A DNA stretch of 64,000 nucleotides from Rhinopithecus roxellana (lineage: Eukaryota; Chordata; Mammalia; Primates; Cercopithecidae): the NCBI RefSeq assembly GCF_007565055.1, contig NC_044567.1, positions 48,136,260-48,200,259 of the forward strand, given 5' to 3'. Positions 31,561 through 51,000 of this stretch are shown in pieces. Positions within the stretch are counted from its first letter, which is position 1. Every line of letters starts with the position of its first letter. Below the pieces are notes generated by a model. The model searched no databases, was not told the DNA's origin, and was given only the letters and a program-made list of their open reading frames with translations. A program made the position numbers and the translations under genes.

Positions 31561-32034
31561 ACTGGAATTGTTTCCTTTTCTCCTGCACCATCGCTCTCTG
31601 AGGTGAACGCTTCCTGTTTGTTTTCAAACAACAATGAATTCTCCAATTCTCTGACACTAACTGGTGTCCAGCAGTCAGTTCCACCTGCCACTAACTACCC
31701 AGCATTAGCACAGACTTCACAAGTCAAGGTCAGCCCCATGAGACTGCCCCACTTCCCATGCCAGCTGCGGTTCTTCCTGGATAACTGCAAACACAGGGTT
31801 CTCAGTACTCCCTCTCTCAGGCTGGGTAATTCACTAGAAACACTTAGGAAATGGTTGTACTTAGGATGATCAGCGTATTACAAAGGGTACAACTCAGGAA
31901 TAGCCACGCGGAAGAGATGTACAAGACAGGGTATGGGGAGTGGGGGTGCAGAGCTTCCGTACCTTCAGGGGCACTGCCCCCCAGCACATCACCAGCACCC
32001 AGGCTCTCTGCAACTCATTGTTTGAGAATTTGTA
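31561..32034. other. Intron sequence, no recognised feature
   Basis: Nothing recognised. Confidence 0.45.
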
Positions 32035-32320
32035 GGCCTGGCATGGTGGCTGATGCTTGTAATCCCAGCACTTTGGGAGGCTGAGGCAGGAGGACAGCTT
32101 GAACCCAGGAGTTTGAGACCAGCCTGGGCAAGATAGTGAGACCCTATCTCTACAAAAAAATTTAAAATTAGCTGGATGTGGTGGTGCACACCTGTAGTCC
32201 CAGCTACTGGGAGACTGAGGTGCGAGGAGCTCTTGAGCCCAGCAGTTTGAGACTTCAGTGAGCTGTGTCTCCGGCCAGCCTGGGTGACAGAGCCAGACTC
32301 ATCTCCAAAACTAAAACAGT
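32035..32320 (+). repeat. Alu (J-like)
   Basis: Diverged sense Alu from GGCCTGGCATGGTGGCTGAT to a short A-rich end. Confidence 0.92.
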
Positions 32321-32522
32321 TTTTACAACCCGGTCTCCAGCCCGTCTCCTGTGCCTGGAGGTTGGGGGTAGGTGGGAAGGTGAGGAAGTTCCCACCTCAT
32401 TGTATGCTTGGTCTTTCTGGTGACCAGCCCCATCCTGAAGCTCTGTATCAGGAAGTGGGACAAAGACCACAGTCCCCAAGCCTCTGTTTTACTGTTATCA
32501 TCACCTGATGGCGTGTTTCTTT

Positions 32523-32823
32523 TTTTTTTTTTTTTTTTTTGAGATGGAGTCTCGCTCTGTTGCCCAGGCTGGAGTGCAGTGGCGCAGTCTCGGCTCACCG
32601 CAAGCTCCGCCTCCCGGGTTCACGCCATTCTTCTGCCTCAGCCTCCTGAGTAGCTGGGACTACAGGCGCCCGCCACCTCACCCGGCTAGTTTTTTGTATT
32701 TTTTTAATAGAGACGGGGTTTCACCATGTTCGCCAGGATGGTCTCGATCTCCTGACCTCGTGATCCGCCCGTCTCGGCCTCCCAAAGTTCTGGGATTACA
32801 GGCTTGAGCCACCGCGCCCGGCC
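32523..32823 (-). repeat. Young AluY, Old World monkey type
   Basis: Antisense AluY with the CTTGAGCC variant. ATGG(C/T)GT(G/C)TTTCTT on both sides. Confidence 0.95.
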
Positions 32824-33499
32824 ATGGTGTCTTTCTTATGAAACTTTGAACTAGTTTTCCAAACAGTGCAGCTTCATCCTACAGAGAAATAGTTTAAGGT
32901 GCACAAGCTGACAGCCAGCGAGGTCCCTCCTGGTGGCGACACCCAAAACTAGAAGAGAATGATTTTGATTTCTCACCTAGTCCAACCCCCAATCCTTTTC
33001 CCCAGTTCTGATGGGTACCTCCGCCGGCCCCCAAAACATGAGTATGTTTATAGCTGAAGGAGATCCAGGACCCCAGAGGCTGCTTTGGCCGATGGTAGGC
33101 CTCTTGGAATCCAGCTGGGTCATAGGGCCAGGGTTGGGTTCCCTGGGCAGGACTGGAGGAGGGACAGTCCACAGAGAGGGACACAGTGCTGAGGGCTGCC
33201 AGTCCACGGCGGCAGAGACCAAAGCCAGGCACCAACTGTGGCTAGGCCTCAGGCTGCTCTGCTCAAAGCAAGAGCCCTCAGGGATGCGTGGAGATAGCTG
33301 GGCTCCAGGCCCATGCCCATGCCAGCAGTGGTGGCTCCAGGCCTGTCTTGATGGGTCCAGCAAGGAGGGGTTGAATATGTATTTGGGTCCAGCTAATGGA
33401 ACCAGGCTTAGGGTAGAGGACCCCTACTGTGGGACAAATACTGAGTGCCCCAGGAAGTTTGTGGGGAGGCCCTTCCTGGATTGCTGAGCAGGAGGCAGC
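32824..33499. other. Intron sequence, no recognised feature
   Basis: A 158-codon open frame (33011-33487, +) shows no recognisable domain; nothing else seen. Confidence 0.45.
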
Positions 33500-33680
33500 G
33501 TGCAGAGGTGTGCAGGACTGGATTCACACCCACGTGGGCCACCCAGGACAGGCCATGGAACCCGAGCACATTCTTCTCAACCCCACTGAGCCTCAGTGTC
33601 CTCAGCTGTAAAACAGGGCTTGCCACGCCAATCTGGAGGGTCTGTTGTGAAAGGTCAGTGGGAAGACAGACCCCTAATAT
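33500..33680 (+). repeat. MIR
   Basis: GGACTGGATTCACACCCACG, CACTGAGCCTCAGTGTCCTC, AGCTGTAAAACAGGG. Confidence 0.65.
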
Positions 33681-35559
33681 GTGCTAATTCCTCACCGCCT
33701 GCTGCTGTACGAAAATAGTGCTGAAGTTACCGTTTGCATTTTTCAGTTTACCTTTGAATACTGGTGTTGCAAAATTATGTCAAAGTAAAGCCCTGCCCCA
33801 AGAACTGCAGGGCGGAGTGGAGCCGAGGGCTGGGGTGGGTGGGGAGTGCGGGTAGGGATGGCTGTTCCCTGCAGTCTTTGGCTGCTTTTGTGGCCCCCAC
33901 ATTCTGCCATTCACACCTCTGGAAAAGATGGCACGTGGAGAAAAGGTGAGCAGGGGGCACAGAAGAGCGGGCCTCCACAAAGGTACTCGTTTTTGTAAAC
34001 TGATAATGTTTTCCTCTGAAGTCTAGAGGTTATGGGAAAGTAGAAAGAAAGACCGCATCAGCCTATCTCAGCGAGCCTGGTGCTTCTCCTCATTTGTTCG
34101 TGGGACTTTGCAATCCTATAGGTATTTGTTGCTTTGGGTTTTAAGCTTCTCGTGAACTGCTTTCTGCCCTCCATGGAGGCCTGGCCCCAGCTTGGGTGAC
34201 CAGAGCCTAATGAGATGGCAGTAGGTGGGGACACAGTGGCAGCCTTGTTCATTATGCTCCCTGGGGCTGCTTGGTTGACCTGGGCTTCGTTCCCTACCAT
34301 GGGCTCCTGCGTGTTGGCAGGGAGAGGAAGGGGGCACAATCCGAAGACCAGCCTGACCGAGCAGACGGCTTCTGGGTTGTGAATGAGTCCCCTTCCTGGC
34401 TCAGGCTCCTGTAGTAGCAGGGTCAAGACCACAGCTCTGCAGATGAGGTGTCAGAGTGGGCCAGACGGGGCAGGTCCGAATTTCTCAGGCCCGGCCCTGC
34501 TGTGTCTTAGCTGTCCCCTAGGGGTCAGTCTGAGACCGAGAAGAAGCAGTGCCTGGGTCACTAAGTGGGCTTCCCAGATACCCCCAGGGAATGCAAACCT
34601 AAGGCATGGTTTGAGGAGGTGTGAGGATGACACACAGATGGGATGGCAGGCCTCCACCCCTGTGCTGTGCTTGTGTGCTGGGAAATGAAGCTTGTCTTTT
34701 GGGCACACCCCCCTCTTCCCAGGGTGTGGATGGAGACCTCTGATGTCACCACTGGATGTGGCTCATAGTTAAAGCAGTGAATGCTTGAGTGCTGGCTGGT
34801 GGGCGAGCCGCTGCTACCTGGCCCCTGAGAGTGCCCTGCCCTTCTCGTCCCCCTCTCAGGCCCCGAGAAGCCCCTAGCATTGGACATCAGTCAGGGACCC
34901 CTGGGGCTGCTGTCCAGACCTCAGGCCAGTGCGAGTCTATCCCAGACAGTTGATGCCTGGATGCACCAGTTCCTGACCTTACTGGATGTGGCTCCACCTG
35001 CATCCCCAGAGCCCTGTGAAACCCTGGCACAGGGAAACTTTGAGTCTTGGGAACCCCAACTGTTGAGCAGGCTGTTGAGTGAGTTTCCTGACCCAGAGAA
35101 ATTTGCTTCTGGTCAAAGGGAATGCTAGGTGTGTCCTGAAGGACTCTCCAGGGTCCCTGGGTACATGTCTGGGGTCCCTGGAATCGCCCTGGGAGTCCCT
35201 CTGAGACTGTCCTGCTCAGGCTGCCCATCAGCCCCCAGTCCATATGCTATAGGGGCTCCTGTGGGGAGGGGGCATGGAGACACGTGGAGAGCGCCACACT
35301 CGGGTGCTAAAGGCAATGGGATAGTTGCTAGGGGCCCATGGCCACCCCTCGGCAGGTGGTGATGTGAACCCTAACCCTGCAAGTGCTGTAATGCCCTGGG
35401 CTCCGTTCACCCACCCTATGGTGGATTAACAGGGAACCCCATTAAATGGAGAGGGCATCCGGCCACCTGCCCCTCCTGTGTAGCCACCATGCCAGCAAAC
35501 AGTGTCAGTAGCCTCCAACCCAGAGAGTCATCCTCAGCGGCCCCTCATGCAGCTGTCTG
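33681..35559. other. Intron sequence, no recognised feature
   Basis: The longest stretch here without a recognised repeat. Several open frames on both strands, none with a recognisable product; 34880-35128 was examined as a possible exon and not supported. Confidence 0.45.
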
Positions 35560-36250
<691 letters not shown>

Positions 36251-36741
36251 GCTGCAGGACTCAGGCTGAGCTCCTCCTTTTCACCCCCAGGACAGCACCC
36301 ACAGCAAGCATCCTTATCCATGCTCCTTGAGTGTGTCTAAGTATTTCTAAGACTAGATATCTGGAAGGAGAATTGCTGTATCAAAGGGTATGTAGATTTT
36401 ATATTTTAATAGATACGGATATAATTTTCTTCCACAAAGCCTGTACCGTGCGTATCATCCAAGCAGTATATGAGAGTGCCCCTTTCCCCATGGCCTTCGC
36501 CAACCCTGGAAGCCATCCATCCACCTGCTGGTATCCGGCTCAGCAGCCTGAAGGGAGGAAAGCCTGTTGCTGCCGTCCTCTGTGCTGCCTGGCTTCCTAG
36601 GGAGGCAGGCCGTCTTTTTCTTATCTTGCCATGCCCTCTGGATTTCTGCTTTTACAAATTAGCTATTCATATTCTTTGCCCGTGTTCGATATGGTTGTTT
36701 GTCTTTTCCTTACTGATTTATAAGAAATCTCTGTATATTCT

Positions 36742-37060
<319 letters not shown>

Positions 37061-37537
37061 GTTGAAATCTCTATATATCCTGATTATCAATCTTTATGCA
37101 TTTTGCTTGTGTTTTAATCTTGTTTGGGGAGTGTTTTATTAGACAGAATGTTAATTCTGATGTCATTTATCAATCCTTTTAAACGATTTACATTTTGTGT
37201 ATCATTTTGTGCCTTCTCTACCTCCAGGCTATAAACATATTCTTCTATATATTGTTTTCAGATACTTTTGAGAAAAAGAAGTATTTATGCTTAGCTCTTT
37301 GATCCACCTGGAGCTTATTTTTGCTTTTGGTGGGAGTAGAGATCTGGCACTCTTACTTCCTCAATATGGCCAGTGCTTTGAGTTCCTCACGTTGAATAGT
37401 CCCTCTTTCTCAATCAATTTGAAATGTTATCTTTATTGTATGCTAACTTGCCTGATAAACGTAGGTCTCTTTCTGGACTCTAGTCTGTTATATTGATTTG
37501 TCTACCTAATTTTAAGCCAAAGCCATAGTTTCAGTTA

Positions 37538-37918
<381 letters not shown>

Positions 37919-38129
37919 AATACCTTTTTTGTTATTCTTACATATTTTCTCTTCTGGAACAGCCTATTTGTCAAGCTCTGTTACAAATCCTGCTGGAGAT
38001 CTTGTTTGAAATTGAATTTGTGCATTAATTGAAGGAAATTGGCTTCTTTACAATATTGCATTCTGTCATCCAGGAATATATATCTCTCTTTATTTATTCT
38101 GGCCTTTTATGCCCTCTAAGAAAGTTTTT

Positions 38130-38484
<355 letters not shown>

Positions 38485-38622
38485 TAGGGTGACTATATTT
38501 TGGAGTTTTTATTGCTGATATGTGTAGGATTGTTTTGCTATGAAATTTTATAATTGGTTACAACTGATGTATAGGATTGGTTTTCATTTTTGGTGTTAAT
38601 CTTGTCATGATAACCCTGTTAA

Positions 38623-38938
<316 letters not shown>

Positions 38939-39105
38939 CATTAAACTCTCTTTATATTTTAGTAGTTTATTTTTATGCTATTTTCTATCATGCTTAATTC
39001 TATATAACAAGGTAACCATGTTGCCATTTTAAATTTTCAATGGCAACATGATATTTCATCACATGAAGACAACCAAATTTATATACCAGTTCCTTACTGT
39101 TGGAC

Positions 39106-39150
<45 letters not shown>
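39106..39150. repeat. (TG)n dinucleotide repeat
   Basis: ATATATATATG followed by about 16 TG units; sits against the T-run of the next Alu. Confidence 0.95.
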
Positions 39151-39153
<3 letters not shown>

Positions 39154-39447
39154 TTTTTTTTTCTTTGAGACGGAGTCTTGCTCTGTCCCCCAGGCTGGAG
39201 TGCAGTGGCGCAATCTCGGCTCACTGCAAGCTCTCCTCCCAGGTTCACGCCATTCTCCTGCCTCAGCCTCCCGAGTAGCTGGGACTACAGGCACCTGCCA
39301 CCACACCCAGCTAATTTTTTTGTATTTTTAGTAGAGACGGGGTTTCACCATGTTAGCCAGGATGGTCTCGATCTCCTGACCTCGTGATCCTCCCACCTTG
39401 GCCTCCCAAAGTGCTGGGATTACAGGTGTGAGCCACCACGCCCAGCC
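39150..39447 (-). repeat. Alu (Y/S)
   Basis: Antisense full-length Alu; GTGTATATxTTTTT on both sides suggests the microsatellite end was the target. Confidence 0.94.
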
Positions 39448-39508
39448 AGGTGTATATATATTTTTAACGTAATTTGGGGAATTAACAAAAGCAGTATAAT
39501 AATCATTC

Positions 39509-39663
<155 letters not shown>

Positions 39664-39705
39664 TAAGTCTTTCCCCCCAGCAGCAATCATGGCTTTAAAG
39701 TAAAT

Positions 39706-40452
<747 letters not shown>

Positions 40453-40589
40453 TCAGATTCCTGCTACCCTTTTGCTACTGGTGTTGCTGAGTTTTCTGAT
40501 CCTTTAAATTTGAGATGCTAAAATTAGAACCCCTCTTTTGAATTATAATATGGTTTAACTTCTTAAAGTACATTTTTTGGTCACTAAGA

Positions 40590-40975
40590 GGGCTTTCTTC
40601 ATGAATTGCCTGTCCACATTCTCCACCCCTGGCTATGTTTACTTCTATTGAGTTTTTTTTTAAGAACTGGAAATATAACTTTTTGACATACATTAAAGTT
40701 TTTCCAGCTTGTTATTTATTTTTAGCTTTGTTTATGACACCAAATTTAAAAATTTTTATAGCCAATTCAGCATTCTTTTGCTTTATGGCTTCAGCCTTTG
40801 GTGTAATGCTTATAAATGCTTTCCCGCCCAAGATTATGAAACTGTTGTTTTATTTTTGTGTATTTAATTTTTCTATTTAAAGCTATAATTCTTAGAACCG
40901 ACTGTGATGTCTAGAGTGAGGTAGGGATCCAGTTTGCCTTTTTCCCGTCAGTTCCTCTTGCCCTCCCTCGCCTGG
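40590..40975 (-). repeat. Ancient L1M fragment (antisense)
   Basis: TTTTGCTTTATGGCTTCAGC, GGTGTAATGCTTATAAATGC and GTGAGGTAGGGATCCAG match antisense L1M ORF2. Confidence 0.65.
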
Positions 40976-41044
40976 CTGTTCAGCAGCTTCTTGCTGGGCT
41001 ATGCTTTCGCACGCAGTCCCCTGATGGCAGAGGAAACGAGGTTT

Positions 41045-41347
41045 GGCCCGGTGCAATGGCTCAGGCCTGGAATCCCAGCACTTTGGGAGGCCGAGGTGGG
41101 CTGATCACTTGAGGCCAGGAGTTCAAGACCAGCTTGGCCAACATGGTGAAACCCCATCTTTACTGGAAAAAGAAAAAAAAGTTAGCCTGGCATGGTGGCA
41201 CATGCCTATAATCCCAGCTGCTTGGAAGGCTGAGCCACAAGAATCACTTGAACCCAGGAGGCGGAGGTTGCAGGCCAGCCGAGATCGTGCCACTGCACTC
41301 CAGCCTGGGCGACAGAGCAAGATGCTGTCTAAAAAAGAAAAAAAAGG
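41045..41347 (+). repeat. AluS-like
   Basis: Sense Alu from GGCCCGGTGCAATGGCTCAG to a short A-rich tail. Confidence 0.93.
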
Positions 41348-42584
41348 GAATTGGGGTTTGCTGGGAACCCAGACCTGAGCCTGAGCCCAAAATGGCTGTT
41401 TTGCTCATGTTCAGAAGGGGCTTTGCCAAACTCTCATCTTTTCGGAAGTTTTTAAAATGATGATAACCTGTGCCTCTCTCTAGAACTTGCTGGGGAGGAG
41501 GCCTACAGCCTGAACACCTAAGCCCACCCTTGCTTCATTTCATCCATCCTGAAACAAGCATTTCTAAAACCACTCATGACAATGGCACTTATAAGTTCTA
41601 AAAATACTTTTCCTGACAAGCAGCACTGTGATTCACTGCGCTGCTGGAGGTGTGGGTGGGGCGCCATGCTCCCACTGGTGTGGTGGCAGGAGGGAGTTTC
41701 AGAGCTCAGGGAAGGAGCCTTTCTACTTATATCTGGCCCCAATATATTTTTCTGTGTTTCAACACCCTCTCCCGCCTTCCAAAGAGAAAAAAAAAAATCT
41801 ACTTATCCCAAGCTTCAGAGCTTCTGTAAGATCCTCAATTTGTATCTTTGGGTAATAACTCAACTGATTAAGCCAAAGGTGGCTGGGACAGAAGCAGTGC
41901 AGATATGGAAACCCCTTTTGTTTGTTGCCTCAGCCTGGTCTGCCCTGGACCATGTGTCTCCTACCTCCTGCCCCTGACCATCCCTACCCTAGAGAGGCTA
42001 AGCTGAGCTGGCCGGCGAGTGCTATTTCCCACGGCCACCTCCTGCCCCTGATATCCAAGTCCACATATATCTTTAGAACCTACTCACCAAGTTAGAGCTT
42101 GATAAAACTCTGGAGAGGCTCCTTACATCCTGTCTTTTTAAAGCTGAGCAGGAGGGAAAAGTTTGGGTTTTATGACCCTGTAGGACATTAACCACCTTCG
42201 TATGTGCCGTTCCAGTCTCATTTCAGCATCCTTTCTTTCCCTGATGACACACAGACTTTGATCCCTCCCCTTCTCCTTTGGACCAGCTATCCCTACCTGC
42301 GGCTTCCCTCATTAATGAGTCTAGCACAGTGCATTTTTGAAGCAGTAACTGTGGGAAACGCACAAACACAATCACATGAGGGCAGATGTTCTCCAAGACA
42401 GCGCGGTCGAAACCAGTGAGGACTCTGGGTCAGCAGGACCTGGGGTGCTTCATGTGTCAGAGGCTGAACTGGAATCTCAGTGGAGATTCTACACCCACCA
42501 TTCAGTTTATAAACCTCTGAGGGCCCAGGCTCCTGCTGCAGAAGGTGCAGGAATAAAGAGTAGATCACTTTTACTAAATAAAGA
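41348..42584. other. Intron sequence, no recognised feature
   Basis: Non-repetitive as far as I can tell; open frames of 95-133 codons with no recognised product. Confidence 0.45.
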
Positions 42585-42958
42585 CCTACAGAGTTGGCTT
42601 TGTCTCCAACTTTTTATTTTGAAAATTTTCAATCTTCAGAAAATTTTAAGAGCAGAACAATGAATCCACATATATCCTTCGCTTGGATGACCAGTTGTTA
42701 ACATGCCGCTAAACTTAGTTTCTCTGCCCCTTTGTTTGTTGGTGGGGTGTATGTGCATACACACTACTTTTTTTTCTGGACCATACGAAAGTTAGTTGCG
42801 GACATGACACTTCATCCTTAAATACTTGGCCATTGCTAAGAAGAAGGACACTCTCCTATGTGACCACAATATAGTTATCACTTGCAGGAAACTTAACATT
42901 GGCACAATTTGTTACCCACTATAAAATCTACATTCAAAATTTCAAATTTATATATATA

Positions 42959-43314
<356 letters not shown>

Positions 43315-43383
43315 TAGATGCCATGTTTCTTTAGCTTCCTTTAATCTAGAAGAGTTCCTCGGCCTTTGTTTTATTTTCTTTCT

Positions 43384-44697
<1,314 letters not shown>

Positions 44698-44830
44698 AAC
44701 TCCTGTAATGACATTGACCTTTTTAAAAACTTCAGACCACTTGCTTCAAAGAATGTCCCTCAATTTAGATTTGCCTTTATTGATTTTCTAGTCCTTTGGG
44801 GGATTGCAACTTAAATTTAAATTAAAAATA

Positions 44831-45511
44831 AAATGGGGTGGCGAGGAGGGGGCCTGGAGGGGAGTTCTACTGTGTTTATTTTTCAGGTCTAAAACACACT
44901 TAAAGTGCATATTGTTGGCGCCCTTAATGGGCCTCAGTTTTCCCAGGTGAAACATGATCTAAACACTCCTTCCAACTTGTGTCCATTCTAGCATTTGGGG
45001 AAAAATGCCTAATTGTGTGTGTGCAGCCGAGCGTCCACCCTTGGCATCTCTCAAATTGTGGGGAGGCAGCTGGCCTCGGTACTTTCTGGCTCCAGGAACA
45101 TGCCATGGGCCATTGAATGTCTGTGCGGTGTACACTGGGGACAGTGTTAGGAGGTGTGGGCTCTTACACATGACCAGGCCACATCTCCACCCTCTTTGGG
45201 CTGAGATTAGGACATTGGGGTAGGTGTATTTGTCTCCTGAGAGGGCCAATCTCAAGAGAAAACTAGAAAAGAACGCTCCAGGTCTTTGGGGGAATTACCT
45301 GAGATAATGTGGAGAAGAAGTCTAAGCCCCTAAGATATACTGGATGGTGCTTCTCCAGGTACCTGTGCCCAAGGGAGAGACCAGCCACTTGCTGGGACGC
45401 CAAGGGGCATCTTCCTGGAGCAGCAGATTCCCTGGAAGAATTGGGGGAAACATTGTCCAACATTAAAACTAACATGGAACATAATAAACATATTTTGAAG
45501 ATGAGAAAGAA
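44831..45511. other. Intron sequence, no recognised feature
   Basis: Nothing recognised. Confidence 0.45.
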
Positions 45512-46727
<1,216 letters not shown>

Positions 46728-46865
46728 GGAAAGACTTTTTAAATTGTTTTGCTTTAGAGGCTACTCTTTCGAGTCCTACTTCTACTGTAGACCCATGTCC
46801 CTCTTCTGCTGTGGGGCCACTTTATGCAAGGTATTACTGTTATTGCTATTTTGTTTTCCTTTTCT

Positions 46866-47158
<293 letters not shown>

Positions 47159-47439
47159 CTGTTTTCTTATAATAAAGTAAATGCAATGTTCCCTTTAGTA
47201 ACAAAACAGGTCTTGGCTGGGAGGGAGAAACGAGGAAATTTGATCCCACGTGGCCAAGGCCTGAGATGGGCTCCACGGGCAGGCTCCAGGAGGGATGTAA
47301 TTTTGCCTCCTCTCAAGGCTGGCCTCAGGGAGGCCTGATTCCAGCCCCTTTGTCTAGCGCTGCCCTGAACCTGTAAGAATCCTTCTGACCAGATCCTCAC
47401 CAGACACTGTGAATCCTCACCCAGGTTGCTTAGAATCCT
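47159..47439. other. Intron sequence, no recognised feature
   Basis: Nothing recognised. Confidence 0.45.
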
Positions 47440-47625
47440 GGAAAGAGCTGAGGTTCTAGTCAAACGGGCTGAGGGTGTGTTCTGCTTGACCACTTCCTGT
47501 GTGTCATTTGGCAAGTCGCTTCGCTTCTCTGAGCCTTCTTCATTTCTGCCTGTCTAAACTCGGAGTCGTCAGCCTGATTTTCAGTGTTGTGGTGAGAATG
47601 CAATGGATTAACGTTTCTAAAGGTT
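47440..47625 (+). repeat. MIR
   Basis: GTGTGTCATTTGGCAAGTCG, CTTCTCTGAGCCTTCTTCAT, GTGGTGAGAATGCAATGG. Confidence 0.65.
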
Positions 47626-47999
47626 CCTGAGGAGACGGGTCCCCCAGTCAGTAGTATCTATGACTGCATTCTCTGTACCACTCAGAACCCTCAGGGGAAT
47701 CATTCAGGACACTGGGGACAGAATTCCCTCCCCTTCCCATTCCCAAAGTCACCAGCCTGCCTCCAGCTGCACCCACACTTTCAGCTTGCTGCTGGGATGG
47801 TGGGTGGCATGACCCTGCTCTGACACAGGCCCTGCCCTCCAATCCCAGCTCCTCACTCGCACCCTGCCTGAACACTGGATCCCAGCCCCTCCTGCCAACT
47901 CAAGCACTGGCCTTCACAAACAGCCCCTCACCCCCAGCACCCGCACCACGCCTGCTGGGTCCTTTCTACTCCCTTCTGGAGCTGACGTAATAATGCCCA
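47626..47999. other. Intron sequence, no recognised feature
   Basis: Pyrimidine-rich, nothing recognised. Confidence 0.4.
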
Positions 48000-48535
48000 T
48001 GGGCAGGGAAGCACCTGCTTGACCCCACATCCTGGCTTTCTTTCCTTTGGTCTATTTCCTCCAAAGACTGGTCTCAACTCCCTTTCTTGCGCCCCTTTCT
48101 CTCTGTTGCCACTCCCAATCATGTCTTGGCCCCTCTGTTCTGCTAAAACCCTTCTCACAGTCACCAGGAACTTCTTTTTGAGACAGGGGTCTCACTCTGT
48201 TGCCCAGGCTGGAGTGCAGTGGTGCAGTCCTGACTCACTGCAGCCTCCAACAGCTGGGTCCAAGCAATCCTCACAACTCAGTCTCCCAAGTAGCTGGGAC
48301 CGCAGGCATGTGCCATCATCCCCAGCTATTTTTATTTTTTGTAGAGATGGGGGTCTTGTTCTGTTCCCCAGGCTGGAGTGCAGTAGTGCAGTCCTAGTTT
48401 GCTGCAGCCTCAAACTGCTGGCCTCAAGCAATCCTCCAATCTCGGCCCCCCAAAGTCCGGGGATGACAGGCATGAACCACCTTGCCTGGCCACCAGGAAC
48501 TTCTCACTGGCCAAATCCAAGCATCAGTTCTCTAG
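48000..48535 (+). repeat. L2-like fragment split by an Alu
   Basis: TAAAACCCTTCTCACAGTCA then CACTGGCCAAATCCAAGC follow an L2-type internal order across the Alu. Weak. Confidence 0.4.
48176..48490 (-). repeat. Alu with repeated internal segment
   Basis: Antisense Alu between CACCAGGAACTTCT duplications. After GTAGAGATGGGGG it returns to left-arm-like sequence (CCCCAGGCTGGAGTGCAGTA, GTGCAGTCCTAG) instead of the normal right-arm text. Confidence 0.9.
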
Positions 48536-48790
48536 TCACGTTTTTACATAGTGATGGTGTGTGGTGAACAGATCAGGGTAATTAGCATTTCCATCATCTC
48601 TGGCATTTATCATTTCTTTGTTTTGGGAACATTCAATGGTCTCCTAGCTACTGAAAACTCTGTATTATTGTTAACGATAGTCATCTTACAGTGATGTGGA
48701 ACAATGGAACTTATCCCTCCTCTCGAACTGTAATTCTGTACCTTTAACAAATGTCTCCCTACTCTCCTTCCCCTCCCATTCTCAGCCTCT
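48536..48790 (-). repeat. L1 3' UTR fragment (antisense)
   Basis: GAACAGATCAGGGTAATTAG, GTTTTGGGAACATTCAATGG and TTGTTAACGATAGTCATCTT match the antisense 3' UTR of L1MA/L1PB-age elements; a sister copy is at 50565. Confidence 0.75.
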
Positions 48791-48949
48791 AGTGTCCTCT
48801 GCTCCATTCACATTTTACTAGAACCCTGGGCAGGGCCTGGCACAGCCAACCTCTCCCTTCTCAGACCGTCCTTTTAGCTCGAGGCTTCCTCCTACCTCTC
48901 AGGCTGCTTTTTTCCCCCACACACCCCCCGACCCTCCCCCCTTTATTTA

Positions 48950-50411
<1,462 letters not shown>

Positions 50412-50513
50412 GGTTTTCGTGTGATCAGGCCAGTCTCTGCCCTGGGAGAATGGTCTGACAAAGGAGTGGGCTCAATTCTTGAGAATGCCCAGGGGCTGAA
50501 TTTTCTAGCGAGT
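50412..50513 (+). repeat. 102-bp segment, inverted copy of 52767-52868
   Basis: GGTTTTCGTGTGATCAGGCC through GGGCTGAATTTTCTAGC. Five differences from the reverse complement of 52767-52868 (about 95 percent identity by eye). It sits at a break in L2 sequence. Family unknown to me. Confidence 0.92.
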
Positions 50514-50564
50514 TTCTAGCTGAATTTCTGCGCCCATCACACCGAGCACCCTGTTTCCTTGAAT

Positions 50565-50860
50565 ATGCACCACAGTTAGCTGCATGTTTTTTTAATGGCT
50601 GTGTAATAGTGATACATGTTTTTGGGATACATGTGGTATTTTGATAACTGCATACGATGTGTAATGATCAAATCAGGGTAACTGGGGTATCCATTACCTC
50701 AAACCTTTGTCTTTGTGTTGGGAACATTACAGTTCGTCTAGCTATTCTGAAAGGTACAAGAAATTATTAACCATAATTTCCCTGCTGTGCTAGCAGATAC
50801 TAGAACTTATTCCTTCTTTCCAGCTGTGTCTTGTTTGGCATAGTCTTGATCATCTACGTG
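50565..50860 (-). repeat. L1 3' UTR fragment (antisense)
   Basis: GGGATACATGTGGTATTTTG, GTGTAATGATCAAATCAGGG, GTGTTGGGAACATTACAG: antisense L1MA/L1PB-age 3' UTR. Confidence 0.8.
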
Positions 50861-50864
50861 TGTC

Positions 50865-51000
50865 CTGTCAGCCCCCTACTGGCCTGTAAGCCCCGAGGGT
50901 CCGGGGATTCGCCTGTGTCATTCACTGCTGCACAGTGCCTGGCATAGAGAGGCGGTCTGTGCAGATTTGTTGCACGAGCAGATGGATGAATCTCAGATGT
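50865..51000 (+). repeat. L2 3' end
   Basis: CTGTAAGCCCCGAGGGTCCG, TTCACTGCTGCACAGTGCCT and GGCATAGAGAGGCGG match the L2 terminus; likely the same L2 as 49215-50411. Confidence 0.7.

Noticed and set aside
34880..35128. Possible next RAB11FIP4 exon
   Set aside because: The translation does not match the Rab11-FIP4 linker, and no matching acceptor/donor pair with phase 0 was found.
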